Shown: piece by piece, positions 58,913 through 64,000 of the stretch
How the letters are laid out: every line of letters begins with the position of its first letter
Numbering within the stretch: position 1 is the first letter of the stretch
NCBI GenBank assembly: GCA_963457665.1
Contig: OY735216.1
Coordinates: forward strand, 47,419,325-47,483,324
Source: Thysanoteuthis rhombus
Taxonomy: Eukaryota > Mollusca > Cephalopoda > Oegopsida > Thysanoteuthidae
Direction: 5' to 3'
Length of the DNA: 64,000 nt
Notes under the pieces: generated by a model
Database searches by the model: none
The model's input: only the letters and a program-made list of their open reading frames with translations
Told to the model about the DNA's origin: nothing
Program-made: the position numbers and the translations under genes

Positions 58913-58920
58913 CGTGGGAA
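58913..58920 (+). promoter_or_regulatory. Su(H)/CSL site overlapping a CACGTG E-box
   Basis: CACGTGGGAAA at 58911-58921 combines an E-box (CACGTG) with a CSL consensus (CGTGGGAAA), about 300 bp from the other intronic CSL site. Confidence 0.5.
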
Positions 58921-59500
58921 AATGCTGGCTTTTGTGTACACACACTGAGGCAAAGAACTCTCCCATCTCTTCCCCCTTCGCTTGATTCTCGCATTTGACA
59001 AGAAGGGCGAAGGAAAGAGCGTACAATACATAACATAGGAATGTCTAAACTCTTCATAAGTCAACAAAACAAATTAACTTTTCTCAGATTCCCACACACA
59101 CATGAACCCATTTCATTATACATATTTTCAGTTCATGTGAATCTGTATTTTTGACATATTTTAACCATCTTATATATATATTCAACAGATAACAAGTTAA
59201 TTTTATACAGATTCAACATATCTTAATCATGTTTTATAGATTTAAACATATTTCAATCATGTAATACGGATTCATATCTTTTGATCATGTTGTAACATGT
59301 TACATGAATTAAACAAGTCATTATCATATTATAGACTCAAAATCGATTCAGGATTGTTATTATCATTTCATACCTAGAGGCAACACGAACAGAAAATCAT
59401 ATTATTCGTGATGCTGACATTGTAACCTCTCTTAACGATACTGTCAATACTGTCACAGGGTGATTAAACGAAGATACATTGAAAGTTGATTGATACTTAC

Positions 59501-59596
59501 ATCTTTTTTGAGGGCTTTGAGCACCAGGGTCTTCAATTCAGATAAACAATCGTTAATACGTGTTCGTCTTCGTTTTTCCATCATTAATTTATTAAT
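59501..59596 (-). CDS. HES coding exon 2 (basic region and helix 1)
   Basis: Acceptor GTTATTTCAG, donor GTAAGT; 96 nt, phase 0. Reads INKLMMEKRRRTRINDCLSE then LKTLVLKALKKD. Basic residues E30, K31, R33, R34 and R36, which contact DNA, are present. Exon length equals the second coding exon of vertebrate HES1. Confidence 0.97.
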
Positions 59597-60287
59597 CTGA
59601 AATAACGAAAAAAAAAGGCAATAAGTAATTTGTTGTTTCAAAATTTTACCTCGATCACTCATTTAAAAACATAATTCATGCAATTCTAGAGAGAAAACGG
59701 ACACTACATGAGAGATAATTGAATTACGATTCCAAGTTGCTAAAATGAGGAAGTAGCATTGAAATTCCAACAAAAATAAATGCTGTTACTCTCTGTTTTT
59801 CTTTATCTACTGCACGTGATTGGTTCTGTTCAAGATCAATGTTGAAACCAAGCAACTCATTTCGAAGCAAAACAGTTGACACTGACGGTTATGATTACGT
59901 TCTTACATGTCAAATATTCACATTGACAGATATGAGAAATCTATGTTGTCGATTGGGTTAGGGAAGATTAGTTTGTCACACACTCAAGTTAGATAAACAA
60001 TGAGAATGTTCGCGTTCAGTTGAACAGAATGCAAAACATCTCAGTATTCAATAAAAACAAATACAGATTTATGATAATTTCTGTAGCTGATTATTATCAT
60101 AAGTTATGTATCGACTCAAGAGAAGCTCCCCAGCATTCTGCCTAAGATCAGAGTGTAGTATACGTGTGTGAGTGTATACTGATATTGATATATCTTCTGA
60201 CAGCTTAAACACACCAAAGAGTGAATGATTTAGTTGACAAATATAATGACATAAAGATCAATATATTAAAACAAAACAAAAACTTAC

Positions 60288-60356
60288 TTTTCTGTGTGTT
60301 GGTGTTTTGATGGGACCGGCATTAGAAGCCACAGTATTTGTAACGCTGTCCAGCAT
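60288..60356 (-). CDS. HES coding exon 1 (start codon)
   Basis: ATG (60356-60354) with A at -3. Reads MLDSVTNTVASNAGPIKTPT then HRK, donor GTAAGT. The HRK-intron junction matches HES1, which fixes the frame. It lies about 256 nt downstream of the predicted transcription start. Confidence 0.94.
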
Positions 60357-60611
60357 GATGAGATGTTTTCAAATATAGTTCAAAACAAATCCAAGAACCA
60401 GATCAATAGAAAGATGTGTTGAAAGATCGTCAGGTGGTTGTTTCCCAATCAAATGGTTTCAAGTATTACCATAGGAAATATGTATGAGTATGGAATAGGT
60501 AAAAGCTTCGTTACTTTGAAAAAATCAAAGTTTCGTTTCCGAGTAAGTGTTCGATTGGCGATGGACAAGATGAGAGATGCGGCCAGAACGGCTACGGGAT
60601 TGACAATGTTC

Positions 60612-60641
60612 TGACGACACAGTGAGCAGGCTGTATTTATA
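60612..60641 (-). promoter_or_regulatory. HES core promoter: TATA box and initiator
   Basis: TATAAATA on the - strand (60641-60634) and TCAGAAC with A at 60612, 29 nt downstream of the first T. The spacing is canonical for TATA-Inr, so transcription probably starts at about 60612. Confidence 0.75.
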
Positions 60642-60675
60642 AGCCCCCGGAGCCCCTCCCCGCCCTCCTTGGAGA

Positions 60676-60681
60676 CACGAG
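60676..60681 (+). promoter_or_regulatory. N-box (CACGAG)
   Basis: CACNAG match between the TATA box and the paired CSL sites. HES proteins bind N-boxes in their own promoters, so this could serve negative autoregulation. Confidence 0.4.
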
Positions 60682-60697
60682 CTGAGCCGGCGAGCTG

Positions 60698-60729
60698 TGT
60701 GTGAAGCGGAGACCGGCCACTTTCCCACG
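60698..60729 (-). promoter_or_regulatory. Su(H)-paired site (SPS), Notch response element
   Basis: On the - strand: CGTGGGAA (60729-60722), 16 bp, then TTCACACA (60705-60698), the inverted partner TGTGTGAA. Two CSL sites head-to-head at 16-bp spacing form the SPS that lets two CSL-NICD-Mastermind complexes cooperate. The mouse Hes1 promoter uses the same arrangement, with one GTGGGAA-type and one GTGTGAA-type site. It sits about 60 bp upstream of the TATA box. Confidence 0.85.
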
Positions 60730-60741
60730 CTAGTTTTTTAC

Positions 60742-61084
60742 CACACATTCTGACGGACGCGTTCGGCAATCGTGTGTGACCAGAGACCGAAAGAAAGGAA
60801 AGGAGAGTGGGAAGGGAAAGGGAAGTGAGCGGGGGGAGGGGGAGAAAAAAAGAGGGAAGGGTGAGGGAGAGGTGGCGGTGAATGGCTGACGAGTGGCGGC
60901 TGCCCGACCTGCTCTCCCACCCTCACCGCGCCACCGCCTCGTCGACCCCCCCTAACCCCTCCCGAAACCCTCCACAATCCACAACACATTCCCATACCCG
61001 ACCCCCTCAAACCCCGACCCCGAAAACCTTACCTCGTCATCGTCTTCCTGCTTACGATTCTTTTCCACTTACACTGCAAGATCT
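60742..61084. other. GC-rich, strand-asymmetric DNA upstream of the HES promoter
   Basis: The + strand is purine-rich at 60780-60880 and then C-rich at 60905-61030. Open frames here reflect composition. It may be part of an unmethylated promoter region; no exon is supported. Confidence 0.5.
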
Positions 61085-61360
61085 GTGTATCACTATGTCC
61101 GTATGTGTGTCTGTGTTTGTGTGTACTTATACAGATGTGTATAGATATGTGTATTGTTATGAATAGAGGCTCTATAATGCCTTTGTACGCGTGTCTATGC
61201 TTTCATCAGTCTGTGATTATCTATAAATGCTGGTGCGTATGCATTGTGACACACACGTTTATCTTTACATATTCATATGTATGTATGAATGTATATATAT
61301 TTGCGCATGTATCACTCTATCGTTAAATAAATGTCTCAAGTTATGTTTATGTGGGGTTGA

Positions 61361-61362
<2 letters not shown>

Positions 61363-61440
<78 letters not shown>

Positions 61441-61442
61441 TT
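61363..61442. repeat. (TA)n(TG)n microsatellite
   Basis: Long TA array followed by TG. Confidence 0.95.
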
Positions 61443-61897
61443 GTATATGTATATATGTTTGCGTATGTATGACAGTATTGTCAAATAGATATAATAATGT
61501 TAGTGTATAGTTATTCATTCGCATGTTAGCGTGTGTTTGTGACACTATTGTTAACTACAATAATACGTGTATATCAAGTTATGTTTCGGTGTAATTATAT
61601 GTATGTATTTACGTATGTGTACATTTTTGTGTATGTATCGAATTGTGATATAATAACATTGTATGAGAATTCACTAAGTGTTTGATTGTTGGATGAGTGT
61701 GTACACAGATCTGTCTTCAGGCATGCAAATATGACTCTTTACGTATGCGTTTTTTTGGTTTGTGATTACAGTACACATGTGATCCTGTAGGCCCTTATGC
61801 ACTCTCACACTCACACACACACATAGATACTCAAATATAGACACTCACATACACACACAGACACACACAATCACTCACACACACTCTCAGGCATAAT

Positions 61898-61946
<49 letters not shown>

Positions 61947-61965
61947 TATACACACATATATACAC

Positions 61966-62063
<98 letters not shown>

Positions 62064-62080
62064 GTGTGTGTGTGTGTGTC
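61898..62080. repeat. (TA)n(CA)n(TA)n(TG)n compound microsatellite
   Basis: TA, then CA (about 61965-62005), then TA, then TG. The near-symmetry means it can fold back on itself. Confidence 0.95.
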
Positions 62081-62550
62081 TATGTCTGTGTGTGAGTGTG
62101 TATTTATGCCAACAAGTAACATAGCTTGTCTTACTCATTGTTTGCAGTATTATGATGCTGAATAATGAAAACGTTTATAATTGTACTCAAATATGTAGTT
62201 ATGTGCATCATATGTATATATATATACATATATATATATGTGTGTGTGTGTGTGTACGTGCATGTATGAGTATGTATTGGAGGTTTCTGTCTGACTGAAG
62301 TATGTGTGTGTTTCATTACAAGAGTGAATGCCATTACTGTATACGTACGTACACTACAGGTGTTTTTGTTTCTACTGTACGTAGAATACATAATTGATTA
62401 ACTTATGTACGCATGGGTGTGTTTATGTCTTTCAGTCTAAGAGTATGGATACAAATTCGAAATGCGTGTGTGCAGTGTAGGTGGTTACAATGTTTGCGTA
62501 TAGTTATGTATTGTATTATTTGGTAAGTAGCTCGTGTGTATGTATATCCG

Positions 62551-62556
<6 letters not shown>

Positions 62557-62636
<80 letters not shown>
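62557..62636. repeat. (TA)n microsatellite
   Basis: About 38 uninterrupted TA units, one of the longest in the window. Confidence 0.95.
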
Positions 62637-62639
<3 letters not shown>

Positions 62640-63380
62640 TGTGTGTTACGTAAAATGTATAATTGAGTATAATTGTATTTCTGTACGTGAAGGCATTTAG
62701 AATTGTTGTATATATCAACGTAATAATGTTTCAGTGCGTGTATATTTCATGTAGAGACGAGTGTGTGAAAACCAAATAAAAAAGTTATGCGTGTATACAT
62801 GTGTATGTATTGACATAGTGTTCGAATATCTATGTGTATGGGTACATGTGTATTTTTCTAAAAGTTTGTATGCGTTACTATATACCGTATCTATGTATGT
62901 GTGAGTACATTATCAGAAACGTGGGAATGTATACGTCTATGTCTATGTGTCCGTATTTTCCCCTGACAGTGTGTATGTAATCAACTTTCAATACGGATGA
63001 GTGTGTGCGTTTGCGTGTACATGTACACGATTAATTATGCATATCTCTATGCACGTGAGAATGTATACGTTTGTGTATGTGGGTACAAGTGTGCGTATTA
63101 TCTCTCAATGGTATGTATGTGTGAGTGTGATTCACATCCAAGATGGATGAGAGTATATATGTTTGTACTTCTAATTATATGTGTATGTTCGCTCGATGTT
63201 ATGTTTGTGTAAGTGAGTGAGTGCGTACGTATGTGTATGTATGTGTATGTGTGTGTATGTATGTGTGTGTGCGTGTGCGTACGTATATTTTACTTCTCAT
63301 ATGGATGAGTGTGTATGTTTCTACGTACAATTATATTCAGCTGTGTAAAAAAGAAAAAAAAGTCTTTTTATTGCAGATAT
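62637..63380. repeat. TG/TATG-rich low-complexity DNA
   Basis: The + strand is built of GTGTATG-like words. The Val/Cys/Tyr-rich open frames are artefacts. Confidence 0.85.
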
Positions 63381-63690
63381 GAGCGTATGTGACGGCATTT
63401 TAAAAGCAGCCGTATGTAAGCGTGTGTTGTACGTATGTGTGGGAAAGAGTGAGAGATCTGGGAGTGGAAGGGGCTTACCGGGAGGAAATATTGGCCCTAG
63501 GCAGGCGTGGGAACGTGGCCAAGCAGTCTGCGTAAACATTAAAATAATAGAAGGAAAGAAAGGAGAAGCGGGGGGGGGGAAGAGAGGGTGTGATGAAAAG
63601 AGTGAGGGAAGGCTGACACTCCCCGCCACGACCTGATACCTTATACCAAAAAGCGACATCAAGCTGATTGTCAACGTTGCGCCCCTCCTT
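63381..63690. promoter_or_regulatory. GC-richer island with two CSL sites, about 2.9 kb upstream of HES
   Basis: Inside otherwise TG/CA-repeat DNA. Contains TGTGGGAAA (63438-63446) and CGTGGGAAC (63506-63514), both full YGTGRGAAM matches in the same orientation 68 bp apart. Possible distal Notch-responsive enhancer; no coding exon recognised. Confidence 0.35.
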
Positions 63691-63707
63691 GCCTCCACAC
63701 ACAAACA

Positions 63708-64000
63708 CCTGCACACACACACACACACACACACACATGCATGCACACATTCTCATACACGTATACGGTCACATAGACACTTATAGACACAAGATCAGAC
63801 ATACACACTGATGCGCATACACATACATAGACACAAACACACACATAAACACATGTAGATGCGTGCACACACATACACACATACATACACACACACAGAG
63901 GTGCACACACATACAGAGACACAAACACACATATAGGCACATACAGATACACATACACAGAGGGGTAGACACACACATGCACATATACGCAGAGGCACAC
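63708..64000. repeat. (CA)n/ACACATA-rich microsatellite DNA
   Basis: CA-rich to the window edge. Many overlapping Cys/Val open frames on the - strand are compositional. Confidence 0.9.

Larger units (their letters stand above)
56943..60356 (-). other. HES/hairy-E(spl)-type bHLH-Orange repressor gene (coding span, 3 exons)
   Basis: HES proteins are nuclear repressors that bind N-box/E-box DNA as dimers and recruit Groucho/TLE through C-terminal WRPW. They are usual direct targets of Notch. Joining 60356-60288, 59596-59501 and 57746-56943 gives 322 residues: leader ending THRK, bHLH at about 24-79 (EKRRRTRIN basic region, SKLEKVDILEMTVKYLRFL helix 2), an Orange-like region at about 94-124, a long Ser/Thr/Pro-rich linker and the final ELPLWRPW. 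Both intron positions, after HRK and after LKKD (a 32-codon exon), are those of vertebrate HES1. Oddities are Leu27 where HES proteins carry the diagnostic basic-region Pro, and a short Orange domain. The paralogue cannot be named, so I give no symbol. Confidence 0.96.

Noticed and set aside
60738-61166. Open frames upstream of HES on both strands
   Set aside because: GC and purine/pyrimidine bias next to the promoter; no motifs or splice signals.
62997-64000. Cys/Val-rich open frames of 60-140 codons
   Set aside because: Translations of TG/CA repeats.

Overview
The window is nuclear DNA from an AT-rich, intron-rich metazoan. Introns reach 21 kb, splice sites are GT-AG, and (TA)n, (CA)n and (CT)n microsatellites and decayed transposons are abundant. 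Both protein-coding genes are bilaterian developmental or signalling genes. The style fits a mollusc, and a cephalopod is my best guess, but nothing in the window proves the taxon.

Two real genes are present. (1) Cyclin-Y (CCNY) lies on the + strand in eight coding exons from 8301 to 43317. All exon joins are in phase and give 371 residues, with an MGNxxSCC acylation site, a cyclin box spread over exons 4-7 and the C-terminal KRSAS phospho-site. (2) A HES/hairy-E(spl) bHLH-Orange repressor lies on the - strand in three coding exons from 60356 down to 56943, giving 322 residues that end in WRPW. Its promoter has a TATA box, an Inr and, upstream of them, an inverted pair of Su(H)/CSL sites 16 bp apart. 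This matches the layout of the mouse Hes1 promoter and implies direct Notch control. More CSL consensus sites lie in HES intron 2 and 3 kb upstream. The genes are about 13 kb apart and converge on each other.

Layout: 1-6450 is repeat-rich intergenic DNA (tRNA-like foldback element, a minisatellite with a Helitron-like end, a mariner-derived element, a LINE 3' end, a polypurine tract). 6450-8300 may hold the CCNY promoter and a 5' UTR exon. 8518-29978 is CCNY intron 1, a graveyard of Helitron-like, mariner, LINE, tRNA-SINE and inverted-repeat elements with a 5S rRNA pseudogene and one orphan exon-like open segment (16189-16394). 29979-43317 carries the remaining CCNY exons, with a 1.3 kb CT-rich satellite in intron 7. 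43318-56860 is intergenic and contains a hammerhead-ribozyme-like repeat (52273-52314, - strand) and a tRNA/5S composite SINE. 56943-60612 is HES. 60730-64000 is upstream HES DNA dominated by (TA)n, (GT)n and (CA)n.

The strongest candidate for something overlooked is the hammerhead motif. All core residues and all three helices can be read directly, and a degenerate second copy lies about 165 bp away. This organisation is known from Penelope-like and retrozyme elements. Most long open frames in the window are low-complexity artefacts and are not annotated.
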